DNA of 42,894 nucleotides, from the NCBI GenBank assembly GCA_903882875.1, contig CAIRYQ010000050.1, positions 1 to 42,894 on the forward strand. The letters are read 5' to 3'. Within the stretch, counting starts at the first letter, position 1, and each line of letters begins with the position of its first letter. This DNA is from an uncultured Spartobacteria bacterium (GTDB lineage Bacteria > Verrucomicrobiota > Verrucomicrobiia > Chthoniobacterales > Chthoniobacteraceae). The notes under the pieces were generated by a model, which worked only from the letters and a program-made list of their open reading frames with translations, ran no database searches and had not been told where the DNA came from. Of the stretch, positions 33,920-42,894 are shown piece after piece. The translations under genes and the position numbers were made by a program.

Positions 33920-35125
33920 ATGCCCGCGTACGATATCCGCCCCAAGCAGCTCCGCGCCCTGCTGCTCCTGCTCGTGCTCGTTCCGCTCATTCCTGTCGCG
34001 CTCATGGCGCGTTTCATGTCGGACATGCTGAAAGGGGATCGCGTGGAAGCTGTCGCGAGGGCGCAGGAGTTTCAGGCCGAAGTGCTCTCCGGCGCGCTGC
34101 GTTCCGCGCCGCCGCTCGAGGGCTCGCAGGCCGAGCGAGCCGCGCGGCTGTACCCGCACGTCCGCAATTATGCGCAGCCGTCCATCACCGTCCGGATCGT
34201 GGACGACTCCGGCCGCCTGCTTGCGGGTGATGACTCACAGAAAGGCCAGCTCATGGCACAGGAGCGCGCGCCCGCCGGGCTGGAGGCCCTCGTCCAGCTT
34301 TTCCTCGTGAAGCCGGAGGTGATTGACGAAGCAGTGGCCGGCCAACGGCAGGTGTATCTCACCACGGGGGCGTTCACGACGCTGCTCGTGCTCGGGATCG
34401 CAGTGCTCGCTGCGATGGCCGTGAGCCGGCAGATCCGCCTGCAGGAGCTGAAGAGCACCTCCGTCGCCATCGTCGCGCACGAGCTGCGCACGCCGCTCGC
34501 CTCCATGCGCATGCTCGTGGACACGCTGCGCGAGGGCCGCTACCGCGACGAGAAACAGCTCCGCGAATACCTCGACCTCATCGCCGGGGAAAACGAACGG
34601 CTGCGGCGCATCGCGGAAAATTTTCTCATCTTCTCGCGGCTCGAACGCGGGCGGCAGGCGCTCGATCTCGAGCCCGTCGCACCGCACGCCGTCGCCGCGC
34701 AGGCCGTCGTGCCGTTTTCCGCGAGGCTCGCTGCGCCCGGCTGCATCTTCACATTGGACGTGCCTGAGACGCTGCCCGAAATCCGCGCGGACCGCGAGGC
34801 GCTCGCGCAGGTGCTTGCAAACCTCCTGGACAACGCGCTGAAATACACCGGCGAGGAAAAGCGCATCGCACTCCGGGCGCGTGCCGAGGCGGGCGCGCTC
34901 GCATTCACCGTGGAGGACAACGGCATCGGCATCGCACCCGATCAGCGCCGCGAAATTTTCGAGCCCTTCCACCAGGTGGACCAGCGGCTCTCCCGCACCC
35001 GCGAGGGCGCGGGCCTCGGCCTCGCCATCGTGCAGCGCATCGTGAAGGCGCACGGCGGCGAAATCACCGTTGCAGGCGAGCCGGGAAAAGGCAGCGTGTT
35101 CAGCGTGAAAATCCTCCTCGCGTGA
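33920..35125 (+). CDS. sensor histidine kinase (PhoR-like context)
   Basis: The start at 33920 (MPAYDIRPKQLRALLLLL) directly precedes TM1 (LLLLLVLVPLIPVALMARF); the 401-aa product has a roughly 110-residue periplasmic domain, TM2 (LLVLGIAVLAAMAVS), a HisKA domain with His187 in VAHELRTPLASM, and a HATPase domain (NLLDNALKYT, VEDNGIGIAPD, IFEPFHQVDQ, GAGLGLAIVQ). No HAMP domain is obvious between TM2 and HisKA. It overlaps its response regulator gene (GTGA, 35122-35125). Proximity to ppk1 and the Pho-box-like site suggests phosphate sensing; this is inference. Confidence 0.93.
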   Translation: MPAYDIRPKQLRALLLLLVLVPLIPVALMARFMSDMLKGDRVEAVARAQEFQAEVLSGALRSAPPLEGSQAERAARLYPHVRNYAQPSITVRIVDDSGRLLAGDDSQKGQLMAQERAPAGLEALVQLFLVKPEVIDEAVAGQRQVYLTTGAFTTLLVLGIAVLAAMAVSRQIRLQELKSTSVAIVAHELRTPLASMRMLVDTLREGRYRDEKQLREYLDLIAGENERLRRIAENFLIFSRLERGRQALDLEPVAPHAVAAQAVVPFSARLAAPGCIFTLDVPETLPEIRADREALAQVLANLLDNALKYTGEEKRIALRARAEAGALAFTVEDNGIGIAPDQRREIFEPFHQVDQRLSRTREGAGLGLAIVQRIVKAHGGEITVAGEPGKGSVFSVKILLA

Positions 35126-35808
35126 ACACTCCGGCCACCGTCCTCATCGTCGAAGACGATCCCGCGATGCTCCGCGGGCTGAAGGACAATTTTGAATTCG
35201 AGGGCTACAAGGTGATCACCGCTGCCGATGGCGATGCGGGAATCAAGGCCGCACTCGACGGGCAGCCCGACCTCGTCGTGCTCGACGTGATGCTGCCGAA
35301 GGTGAACGGCTACGAAGTCTGCCGCTTCATCCGCTCGGAAAAACTCACGATGCCGATCCTGATGCTCACCGCGAAGGATCAGGAAAGTGACATCATCCTC
35401 GGCCTCAAGCTGGGCGCGGACGACTACGTGACGAAGCCATTTTCGATCAAGGAAGTGCTCGCGCGCGCCGAGGTGCTGCTGCGCCGGCAGAAGCGGGGAA
35501 GCGCCTCCGAGGTGTACGAATTTGGCGACTGCCGCCTCGACTGCGACGCACGTACCTTCACGCGCGGCGGAAAGGAGCTGCCACTTTCGCCGAAGGAATT
35601 CGAGCTGCTACGCTTTCTCGCGAGCCGCCCCGGCCAGGCGCTCAGCCGCGACCTCATCATGAACACGGTTTGGGGCTACGACGCGGCCGTCACGCCGCGC
35701 TCGATCGATCGCTTCGTGAACGCGCTGCGCAACAAGATCGAAAAGGATCCCGCGAAGCCGCGCCACATCCGCACCGTGCGCGAATTCGGCTACAAGTTCG
35801 AGTCGTGA
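35122..35808 (+). CDS. OmpR/PhoB-family response regulator
   Basis: The 228-aa protein uses a GTG start that overlaps the TGA of the kinase gene. The receiver has Asp55 (LVVLDVMLP) as phospho-acceptor and Lys105 (VTKPF). The C-terminal winged helix has PLSPKEFELLRFLASRPGQALSR, RSIDRFVNALRNKIE and IRTVREFGYKF, as in PhoB/OmpR. Members of this group bind direct repeats with 11-bp spacing, matching the repeat at 32940-32959. It ends 112 bp before ppk1, probably on the same transcript or under a promoter in that gap. Confidence 0.95.
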   Translation: MNTPATVLIVEDDPAMLRGLKDNFEFEGYKVITAADGDAGIKAALDGQPDLVVLDVMLPKVNGYEVCRFIRSEKLTMPILMLTAKDQESDIILGLKLGADDYVTKPFSIKEVLARAEVLLRRQKRGSASEVYEFGDCRLDCDARTFTRGGKELPLSPKEFELLRFLASRPGQALSRDLIMNTVWGYDAAVTPRSIDRFVNALRNKIEKDPAKPRHIRTVREFGYKFES

Positions 35809-35920
35809 TTTGCGGGCCGCGAAGTGTCACATTGCCGGGCTTTACCTCGGCGGAGCGTCCTGCCAGCGTGCCGGGCCGTGGTCGCGCCCCGACGTGCCGC
35901 GGGCATTCAGCACACGAGCC

Positions 35921-38047
35921 ATGACCGACTTTTCTCCCGACATTTTCCTGAACCGCGAACTGAGCTGGCTCGAATTCAACCAGCGCGTGCTCGCCGAGGC
36001 CGCGCATCCCGCGAACCCGCTGCTCGAGCGTGTGAAGTTTTTCTGCATCGTCAGCTCGAACCTGGATGAATTTTTCGAAGTGCGTGTGGCCGGGCTCAAG
36101 CAGCAGATGGAAAGCGACGTCGCGCAGCGCAGCATGGACGGGCGTACCGCCGCGGAAATCCTCCGGCTCGTGACGAAACGAGTGCGCCGCATGGTCGAGG
36201 ATCAATACCGCCTTTGGCGCGGCGAACTCCGCCCCATGCTCGCGAAATCACGCATCCGCTTCCTCGAATACAACGAACTCAAGGAGTCCGATCGCAAGTG
36301 GCTCGACGACTACTACCGCTCGCAAGTGCGCCCGGTGCTCACGCCGCTCGCGGTGGATCCGGCGCATCCCTTTCCGCACATCCTGAACAAGTCGCTGAAC
36401 ATCGGTGTGAGCCTCGACATCGAGCAGGACGGCGACACCGTCTCGCGCCTCGCGCTCGTGCAGGTGCCGCGCGTGCTGCCCCGCCTCGTGCGACTGCCGC
36501 GCGAGGACGGCGCGATGGACTTCATCTTTCTCGCCACGCTCATCGGCCACTATCTCGGCGACATTTTCCCCGGCACAAAAATCCGCGGCCAGTGGTGCTT
36601 CCGCGTCACGCGCAACAGCGAGCTGTACGTGGACGAAATTGACGCGGGCAATCTGCTCAAGGCCGTCGAGGAGGAATTGCGCAACCGCCGCCGCGGCGAG
36701 GCCGTGCGGCTCGAGGTGGACGAGGATTGCCCGCAGCAGACGTGGCAGTTGCTGCTGGAAAATTTCGGCCTCACCGAGGACGACCTCTACATCATTGACG
36801 GCCCGCTGAATCCCACGCGCCTCATGGCGATCTGCGAAGGCACGCATTCGTCCGAACTGCGCGATGCGCCGTTCCTCGCGCCCTCCGCGCCCGCGGTGCG
36901 CGACCGTGCCTCGCTCTTCGCCACGATCCGTCGCCGTGACGTGCTCATCCACAGCCCGTACGAGAGCTTCGGCACCGTCGTGGATTTTCTCGAACAGGCC
37001 GCGCGCGATCCAAACGTCCTCGCGATCAAGCAGACGCTCTACCGCACCGGCGGCGACGCGCGCATCGTCGGCGCGCTCATGCAGGCCGCGGAAAGCGGCA
37101 AGCAGGTCACGGCCGTCACCGAGCTGAAGGCGCGCTTCGACGAGGCCAATAACATCGAGTGGGCGAAGCGCCTCGAAGCCGCGGGCGTCCACGTCGTGTA
37201 CGGCCTCGTCGGCCACAAGGTTCACGGAAAAATCACGCTCGTCGTGCGCAAGGACGACGATCGCCTGCGCCGCTACATCCACATCGCGACGGGCAATTAC
37301 AACCCGACCACCGCGCGCCTTTACACCGACCTCAGCTTGCTCACCGCCTCGCCCGACATCGGCGAGGACGCGACGAATCTCTTCAACATCCTCACGGGCT
37401 ACGGTCGCTTCCAGCCGATGCGCAAGCTGCTCGTCGCGCCGTTCGACCTCGTGCAGCGCGTGAAGGCGCTCATCCAGCGCGAGGAGGAAAACGCGCAGAA
37501 GAAGAAGCCCGCGCGCATCGTCGCGAAAATGAATTCGCTCAGCGATGCGAACACCATCGAGGCGCTCTACCGCGCGTCGCAGGCCGGCGTGAAGATTGAT
37601 CTGATCGTCCGTGGCATCTGCTGCCTGCGCCCCGGCGTGCCGGGCCTCAGCGAGAACATCACCGTGCGCAGCATCGTCGGGCGCTTCCTCGAGCACTCGC
37701 GCGTCTTTTATTTTGAAAATGCCGGCAAGCCCGAAGTCTTCATCGGCAGCGGCGACTGGATGTCGCGGAACTTCTACAACCGCGTCGAACTCGTCGTGCC
37801 GGTCGAGGATGAGGCGCTGCGCAATCGTATCGTGAGCCAGATTCTCGGCGCACAGCTCTCCGACAACACGAAGGCATGGCAGCTCGATTCCGAGGGCGGC
37901 TACACGCAGATCCCGCGCGCCGAGGGCGAGGTGAAACGCGACAGCCAGTCGGAATTCATGGCGCTCGCGCTCGGCGAGATGCGCGCGACCAAGCGCAAGC
38001 CGCGCATCGTCCGCCCGAAGGTGAAGCCGCGGGCGAAGGCGCGATAG
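35921..38047 (+). CDS. ppk1: polyphosphate kinase
   Basis: The start at 35921 gives MTDFSPDIFLNRELSWLEFNQRVL, the normal PPK1 N-terminus, and a 708-aa protein of family length. The catalytic histidines fall exactly at E. coli numbering: His435 in HKVHGKITL and His592 in FLEHSRVFYF. Around them are YIHIATGNYNPTTARLYTD and GSGDWMSRNFYNRVELVVP. It reversibly polymerises the terminal phosphate of ATP into polyphosphate. It is downstream of the two-component pair and convergent with the CHAD gene. Confidence 0.98.
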   Translation: MTDFSPDIFLNRELSWLEFNQRVLAEAAHPANPLLERVKFFCIVSSNLDEFFEVRVAGLKQQMESDVAQRSMDGRTAAEILRLVTKRVRRMVEDQYRLWRGELRPMLAKSRIRFLEYNELKESDRKWLDDYYRSQVRPVLTPLAVDPAHPFPHILNKSLNIGVSLDIEQDGDTVSRLALVQVPRVLPRLVRLPREDGAMDFIFLATLIGHYLGDIFPGTKIRGQWCFRVTRNSELYVDEIDAGNLLKAVEEELRNRRRGEAVRLEVDEDCPQQTWQLLLENFGLTEDDLYIIDGPLNPTRLMAICEGTHSSELRDAPFLAPSAPAVRDRASLFATIRRRDVLIHSPYESFGTVVDFLEQAARDPNVLAIKQTLYRTGGDARIVGALMQAAESGKQVTAVTELKARFDEANNIEWAKRLEAAGVHVVYGLVGHKVHGKITLVVRKDDDRLRRYIHIATGNYNPTTARLYTDLSLLTASPDIGEDATNLFNILTGYGRFQPMRKLLVAPFDLVQRVKALIQREEENAQKKKPARIVAKMNSLSDANTIEALYRASQAGVKIDLIVRGICCLRPGVPGLSENITVRSIVGRFLEHSRVFYFENAGKPEVFIGSGDWMSRNFYNRVELVVPVEDEALRNRIVSQILGAQLSDNTKAWQLDSEGGYTQIPRAEGEVKRDSQSEFMALALGEMRATKRKPRIVRPKVKPRAKAR

Positions 38048-38065
38048 CCGGTGTCAGCGTGATCG

Positions 38066-38920
38066 CTACGCCTGCCGCACCGCCTGCTCCGTGAGCGCCG
38101 GATGGAATTTCACGCAGCGCGCCAGTTCCCGTTCGATCTCGCGCGGACGTTCGCTGAAGAGTTTTGACGCGGCCTTGAAGATCGCCGGCTTCAGTGCGCG
38201 CTGCTGTTTCGCGATTTCCTTCAGTGCGTCTTTCGCACGGGATTTTTTCGCCGCCACATGCAGCAGGTCGAGATCGTGCATCTTGCCGAGCCGGTCGCTG
38301 AGTCGCTCCGCTGCGCCGCGGCGGTGCTTCATCCCGTCGAGCGGCTGGAGCACCTGCGACTGGTAGAACATCTCCTTCACGGGCCGCCGCCATTTGTGGA
38401 ACGACTTCGCCGTCTGTTCGCGTTCGCACGCCTTCATCGCCTTCCGTCCGGCGCGGTAGCTTCTCACGTATCCTTCAAAGACGTCGGCCCATGTGAGACC
38501 GTCGAGCCCGAGCTTCGACACCATCTGGATCAGCCTGCTGGCGTCGGCCTTTGCGGACGTGTTCGTGCCGCTGTTCTGCGGTGCGGCATTCCGGGGGACG
38601 GCGGAATCGCCGAGGCCGGGAAATTTTGCACGCAGCACGGCGATCACATGCGCGTCGCGTCGCTCGGAAAATGAATCTTTCAGCCTTCCGGCCAGTACGG
38701 CGACGGCCTTCCGCGCCGGTTTGGGGATGCGCGGTTTCACGAGGAGCAAAAGCGATCGCAGATTTTTCATCCGCGTCCGCAGTGCGTGGATGGTGCGCTC
38801 GGGGCGTGCCGCCACCGCATTGAGATCGCGCCGCGCCTCTTCCGCCAAGTGCAGCAGCACGAGGTGGAATCGCCGGGACAGCAGGTGGCCGCTGTGGGTG
38901 CGCTCCGTCATGGTCCGCAT
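38066..38920 (-). CDS. CHAD-domain protein
   Basis: The 284-aa helical protein is rich in Lys, Arg and His. The CHAD signature is TIHALRTRMKNLRSLLLL near the N-terminus, with further basic helices (KSFHKWRRPVKEMFYQ, LGKMHDLDLLHVAAKK). CHAD domains bind inorganic polyphosphate and often lie beside ppk, as here (ends 18 bp apart, convergent). The start at 38920 is preferred; a longer frame begins inside the autotransporter 3' end, and an alternative ATG is at 38911. No CYTH triphosphatase domain is fused. Confidence 0.88.
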   Translation of the reverse strand: MRTMTERTHSGHLLSRRFHLVLLHLAEEARRDLNAVAARPERTIHALRTRMKNLRSLLLLVKPRIPKPARKAVAVLAGRLKDSFSERRDAHVIAVLRAKFPGLGDSAVPRNAAPQNSGTNTSAKADASRLIQMVSKLGLDGLTWADVFEGYVRSYRAGRKAMKACEREQTAKSFHKWRRPVKEMFYQSQVLQPLDGMKHRRGAAERLSDRLGKMHDLDLLHVAAKKSRAKDALKEIAKQQRALKPAIFKAASKLFSERPREIERELARCVKFHPALTEQAVRQA

Positions 38921-38961
38921 CGTTGCGGGTCCCGCGAGCCCGTCAACTTCCAACCGCGTCG

Positions 38962-41900
38962 CTAGAATTCGCAACGGAATCCCACCGACACGTTGTTCGA
39001 CGAGTAGTTCGTGCGGAACAGTTCGCCGTCATAGTACGCATAGGTGGAGAAGCGCGGGCTCCACCGGATGCTGAAACCCGCGCCGACGAGCAGGCTGTCG
39101 CGCCCCGTCGCGGGACCGATCACCGTGAAGGGCCTGCCGCCGAGCGTGGCAAAGCTCGATGTGAGCGAATAGCTCGTGTCGCCGAATTCGTGCTGCCATG
39201 CGGCGCGCACTTCGGGGCGGAAAATGGCGCGGCCGATTTTCACATCGTACGTCGCGTGAAATCCGAGTGCCGTCCGTAGCGATTCGGCGTTCTTCGTCTG
39301 CACGTTCAGCGGTGCGAGGGCGCCGGTCTCCGTGAAGCCGTTGAGCTGCATGTTCGTGTATTGGAAGCTCGCTGTCGGGCCGAGCGTGACTCCCTTCCAT
39401 TTCCGGCGAAGCCGCCGGACACCGCGATGTCCGGCACATCCGTGCCGCGGAGATCCTCCAGTCGGCGATGGACGTTCGCGGTCTGGATGTCTGCGAGCGA
39501 TTTGATGAGATGGAAAACCGCGGTCAAATCGGCGGGGCCGAGCCGGTTGAGATCGCCGGAGATGTTGCCGAGCGGTTCAGCATTGAGAAAGGCCAGCACT
39601 TGTGCGGCCCTTGGATCGGACGCGATCTGGTCGATCGTATGTGCAACGGCGGTCTGGTTGGGCGTGAGGCCCGCGACGGCTGCGAACTGCGCAAAGGAAT
39701 TCTGCGTGAACGTGAGCAGCACGTCGTTGGCCTCGTAGAGGCACGGTCATCCTGAGCATCGAGCCGGACGCGAAGGGATTGATAGCCGTGCTGAAGATCC
39801 CGTTCACGCCGCCGACCGCCGTGAGAATCTTCAGCGTGTCGCCCGATTTCAGCGTGGCCGCGCCGTATTTCACCACCTGCACCGCGCCGGCGAGGCTCGC
39901 GTGTCCGCCCACCGCGAGCACGCTGAACTGCTCCGGCAGTGCGCCAGCGACGGCGATTTGCAGCGTGCCGGTGGCGAGCTGCGTGTAGTTGCCGCCGACG
40001 GTCAGCGTGCCGGGCGAATTGCCGGGGCTCACGTATCCGTAGTTCGTCACCTGACCCAGCACGGTGCCTGTGCCGCGGAGCGTGGCATCGGGATGGACGA
40101 CAGTGCCCGGACTGGCAATCGAGCCATTCACGGCCAGCGTGCCGTCTTGGATGTCCGTAAAGCCCGAATAGGTGTTCGTGCCAGCAAGCGTGAGCGTCCC
40201 GGTGCCGATCTTAATGAGCGAACCACCGTGCCTCCCCGGATCCCGCCGTCCTGGATTGCGCCGGAAAAGGTGGTGCTCGCGTTGTTGATTCCCACGATCA
40301 GGGTGTTGATTCCAAGGGAGGCATTTCCGGTGCCTTCAATCGAACCAATGATAACCGGATCAGAGTCGTGGCTGCTGATGTCCATGCTGCCATTGCCGAA
40401 AACCTTCACGGCTGCCGTGCCACCCGTGGCCGTGCCTTGAAACTGAATGGAACCGCCACCGCCTCCGTTCGTGCCGCCATTGGCGATAAGCGTCGCGCTG
40501 CCCGCAGTGGAATCGTTTGAAACTGCCAGACTGCCGAACAAAGTGACGCCACCGGATGCGCCGCTGACCGTGGCACCGTTGGCGGTAAGGGTGCTGCTGC
40601 CCGCAGTCGAGGTTCCATTGAATGCAACGAGTCCTCCCGTCGCACCAGCGACCGTTCCGCCATTCGTCGTGATCGTCGCATTCGCCGCAGTCGTGGTTGC
40701 GTAGAAATTCGCGATGCCTCCGCCCGCGCCGCTCGCGGTGCGTCCATTCAGCGTGAACTTTCCGTTCCCGGCCGTCGCGGTGGAGTCGAACTCGATCGAG
40801 CCGCCGACGCCGTTTGCGACGGTGCCGCCGTTCGCCGTGAAGGTGCCGCTGCCCGCGCTCGTGGTGTTGTTGAAATTCGTGCTGCCGCCATTCGTCGTGA
40901 ACGTGCCAGTGCCCGCGGTCGCGCTGTTCAAAAACGATGTCAGTCCACCACTCGCGCCGCTTGCAGCGCCGCCGTTGTTCGTGAAGGTCGCGCTGCCCGC
41001 GGTCGAGTTGCCGAAGAACTCCGTGAAGCCGGGGTATGCACCGCTCACGGTGCCGCCGTTGTTCGTGAATGTGCCGTTCGCAGCAGTCGCGCTGTCCTGA
41101 AAAACGATCCGCCCTTCGCCCGAGATGATCGCGCCGCCGTCCGTCGTGACGAACGTGCCGCTGCCCGCAGACGACGTGTTGTAAAACTGAATGAGCCCGC
41201 CGCTCAGTCCGTTGGTCGTCGAGCCGTTGACCGTGTAGTTCGTCATGCTTCCCGCCGACGCACCATTCGTGAATGGCGATGCCCACCGTCGCGCCCGTCG
41301 CGACGGTGTATGCGCCGGAGCCGGAGGTGAATTGCAATTCCGCGGCGGCGATGTTGTCGGTCAGCGTCGCCGTTCCCGAACCCGCGCTGAAGACCGCCAC
41401 GCCCTGCTGCCAGTTCGTGACCGCCGAGTCGGTCGCGTTCGTCCAGTTCGTTACGACGTTATCCCATGTGCCCGTGCCGCCGAGCACGCCCGCGGTCGGC
41501 ACTATGTCCGCCCCATTCCAATACTGGAGCGGCGTGGCGGTGCCGCCCACGATGAGGTTGATCTGGTTGGCGACCGAAGTTTGCAGCGTGAAATTCGACA
41601 CGGTGAAACCCGAGGGCACCGTGCCGAAGTTTAGCGAACTCCCGTGAGCGTGCCGGTGTAATTGATGAGGCGGTATGTGCCCGTGCCAAAGCCGGTGAGG
41701 CCGGCGATGTTCAGCGTGCCGCCCGCGAGCGTGAGGTTTCCATTCACGATCGTGAGGTCGTTCACGCCGCCACCCACGGTGCCCGGCGTGCCGAGCTGGT
41801 AGTTGAGGATTGAGCTGCTGTTGAGCGTCAGCCCGCCGACGGTGATCGTGCCGGAGCTGTTGCCGGGCGCGAGGATACCGCCCGAGTTCACCGTCACCGC

Positions 41901-42757
41901 GCCGCCGATGACGCCCGCACCTCCCAGCGTGCCGCCGCTGTTCACCGCCACCACGCCGTTCGCGAGCGAGCCGTTCACAAAAAGCGTGCCGGCATTGATC
42001 GCCGTGGTTCCGGTGAAGGTGTTCGCGCCGGTGAGCGTGAGGCTGCCGGTGCCGGTCTCCGTGAGCGAGCCGCCGGTGCCACCAAACAAACCGCCGTCGG
42101 CCACGATGCCGCTGATGGGGTCGTTTTGGTTGAGTGCGCCGAGACCGAGATTTCTGTTACCGAGGAAAATATTGCCCGCACCGGAAAGTGAGCCGACTCC
42201 GACGCTGGGAGTGGTCGCAGAGAGGAAATCGGAAATATCCACGTGAGCTCCCGATTCGTTCACGATGGTGAGATCGTCCGCCGTGGCCGCCCATCTCAGA
42301 TGCACCAAACCGCCGATTTTGTTGTCCACAGAGGCGCTGCCACCGCTGGCCGAACCAGTGAATGTGACGGTGCCAAATTTTTGATTGGTGATGACCGCAT
42401 TTCCCGCGGTGGAATTGCTGCTGAATGAGATTGCTCCGTTGTTCGGGATCGTGGCGTTGCCAGCGGTGCTTTGCTCATAGAAATCGAGAGCCCCTCCCGA
42501 GAATCCGGCGTTGTTGAAGTTGTTTATGAACGCATGATCCGCAGTGCTGGTCCCGCCAAACAACACATACGTCACAGAGTTGGTATTATTGAGCGTCGCG
42601 TGGCTCGCAGTGCTGCTGTCCGTAAAGCCAATTTGCGATCCGAGGACTACGTTGGTTAGGGTCGCGGTGGCCGCAGTGCTGCTGTTAAGAAACAAAACGG
42701 ACGATAGAGCGTTATTGGTTACCACGGCGTTCGCGGCGGTGCTGGAATCGTAAAAAC
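38962..42757 (-). pseudogene. degraded autotransporter (barrel-domain surface protein)
   Basis: On the minus strand a single protein can be followed through several frames. A glycine/threonine/asparagine-rich passenger with repeats such as STAGSATFTNNGG and SGASGGL spans 42757 to about 40130. A PEP-like linker follows (GNSPGTLTVGGNYTQ), then the pre-barrel helix (VLLTFTQNSFAQFAAVAGLTPNQTAVAH), then beta-barrel end strands finishing GFRCEF. Frame changes occur near 41640, 41265, 40235, 39750 and 39400, each apparently one missing or extra base. At the last one, sequence jumps from the pre-barrel helix directly to VTLGPTASFQYTNM, so roughly 150 residues of barrel seem deleted. The 5' end is cut by an IS630-type insertion. 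A functional product is unlikely. Confidence 0.8.
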
Positions 42758-42894
42758 TAGTGCAACGTAACACATGAATCAGCTACGGTTTGATTCTTTG
42801 TTTGGGATTGGAGTAAGTCCATTTGATTGGGGTTGCCGTTTTATTGTATTGGCGGATGTAGCGCATGAGCTTGGAGCGCAGGTCGGCGAGAGAG
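42758..42894 (-). mobile_element. IS630-family element, 3' end only
   Basis: The end of the element abuts the autotransporter passenger at TA (42758-42759), the typical IS630/Tc1-mariner target dinucleotide. It is followed by GTGCAACGTAACAC, which reads like a terminal repeat. The rest runs past the window edge. Confidence 0.65.
42783..42894 (-). CDS. IS630-family transposase, C-terminal fragment
   Basis: The last 36 codons of a leftward gene enter from the window's right edge: LADLRSKLMRYIRQYNKTA, then IKWTYSNPKQRIKP and TAG at 42785-42783. The DLR.KL...I..YN.TA.P..WTY pattern is the conserved C-terminus of IS630-family DDE transposases. The catalytic part lies outside the window, so intactness cannot be judged. 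Confidence 0.8.
   Translation of the reverse strand, partial: SLADLRSKLMRYIRQYNKTATPIKWTYSNPKQRIKP

Overview
The window reads as a chromosomal segment of a high-GC member of Verrucomicrobiota, probably of the soil or freshwater Chthoniobacter/Spartobacteria type. This is inferred from the gene families, not from a marker phylogeny. The evidence is Tat-exported Gfo/Idh/MocA oxidoreductases, a secreted DUF1080 protein, a large PVC-type dehydrogenase ending in a cytochrome c domain, a pseudopilin-like secreted protein, and an autotransporter with a glycine/threonine/asparagine-rich passenger. Many genes lack a clear Shine-Dalgarno sequence.

Layout. Positions 1-3220 are accessory DNA. They hold a REP-like palindrome pair, small uncertain ORFs, and an IS1595-family (ISXO2-like) transposase. 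Next to the transposase lie a 37-codon ORF with a perfect ribosome binding site, several stable hairpins and a well-formed class II tRNA whose anticodon is UGG. A 12-copy, 21-bp tandem array carrying the palindrome CCGATCGG follows. Positions 3221-17061 are a carbohydrate and envelope region: a secreted TPR-like protein, ROK kinase plus PIG-L deacetylase, two Tat-signal Gfo/Idh oxidoreductases, a PAP2-like phosphatase overlapping a PlsC-like acyltransferase, the PVC cytochrome protein, a UPF0261 (Tm-1-like) protein and a DUF1080 protein. Positions 17403-21774 are a compact exopolysaccharide export operon (outer-membrane barrel, Wza-like protein, Wzz/BY-kinase) with no glycosyltransferase beside it.

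Positions 21897-32779 hold mostly leftward housekeeping genes: a third, cytoplasmic Gfo/Idh protein, mscL, a rightward methyltransferase, a metallophosphoesterase, a degenerate thioredoxin-fold protein, frr, pyrH, a DUF6421 protein, manA, a sigma-54 activator and a methyltransferase. Positions 32940-38920 look like a phosphate/polyphosphate module: a pseudopilin gene behind an 11-bp-period direct repeat of the Pho-box type, a histidine kinase/OmpR-type regulator pair with overlapping ends, polyphosphate kinase (His435 and His592 conserved), and a convergent CHAD-domain protein.

The right end (38962-42894) is a decaying autotransporter gene. It has about five frameshifts, a barrel with part of its strands missing, and a passenger cut by an IS630-family element whose transposase C-terminus runs off the window.

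The most unusual items are the tRNA, small ORF and structured-RNA group beside the IS1595 transposase, the 21-bp palindrome array, the putative Pho box and polyphosphate module, and the multiply broken autotransporter. I found no CRISPR array, rRNA or recognisable defence system.
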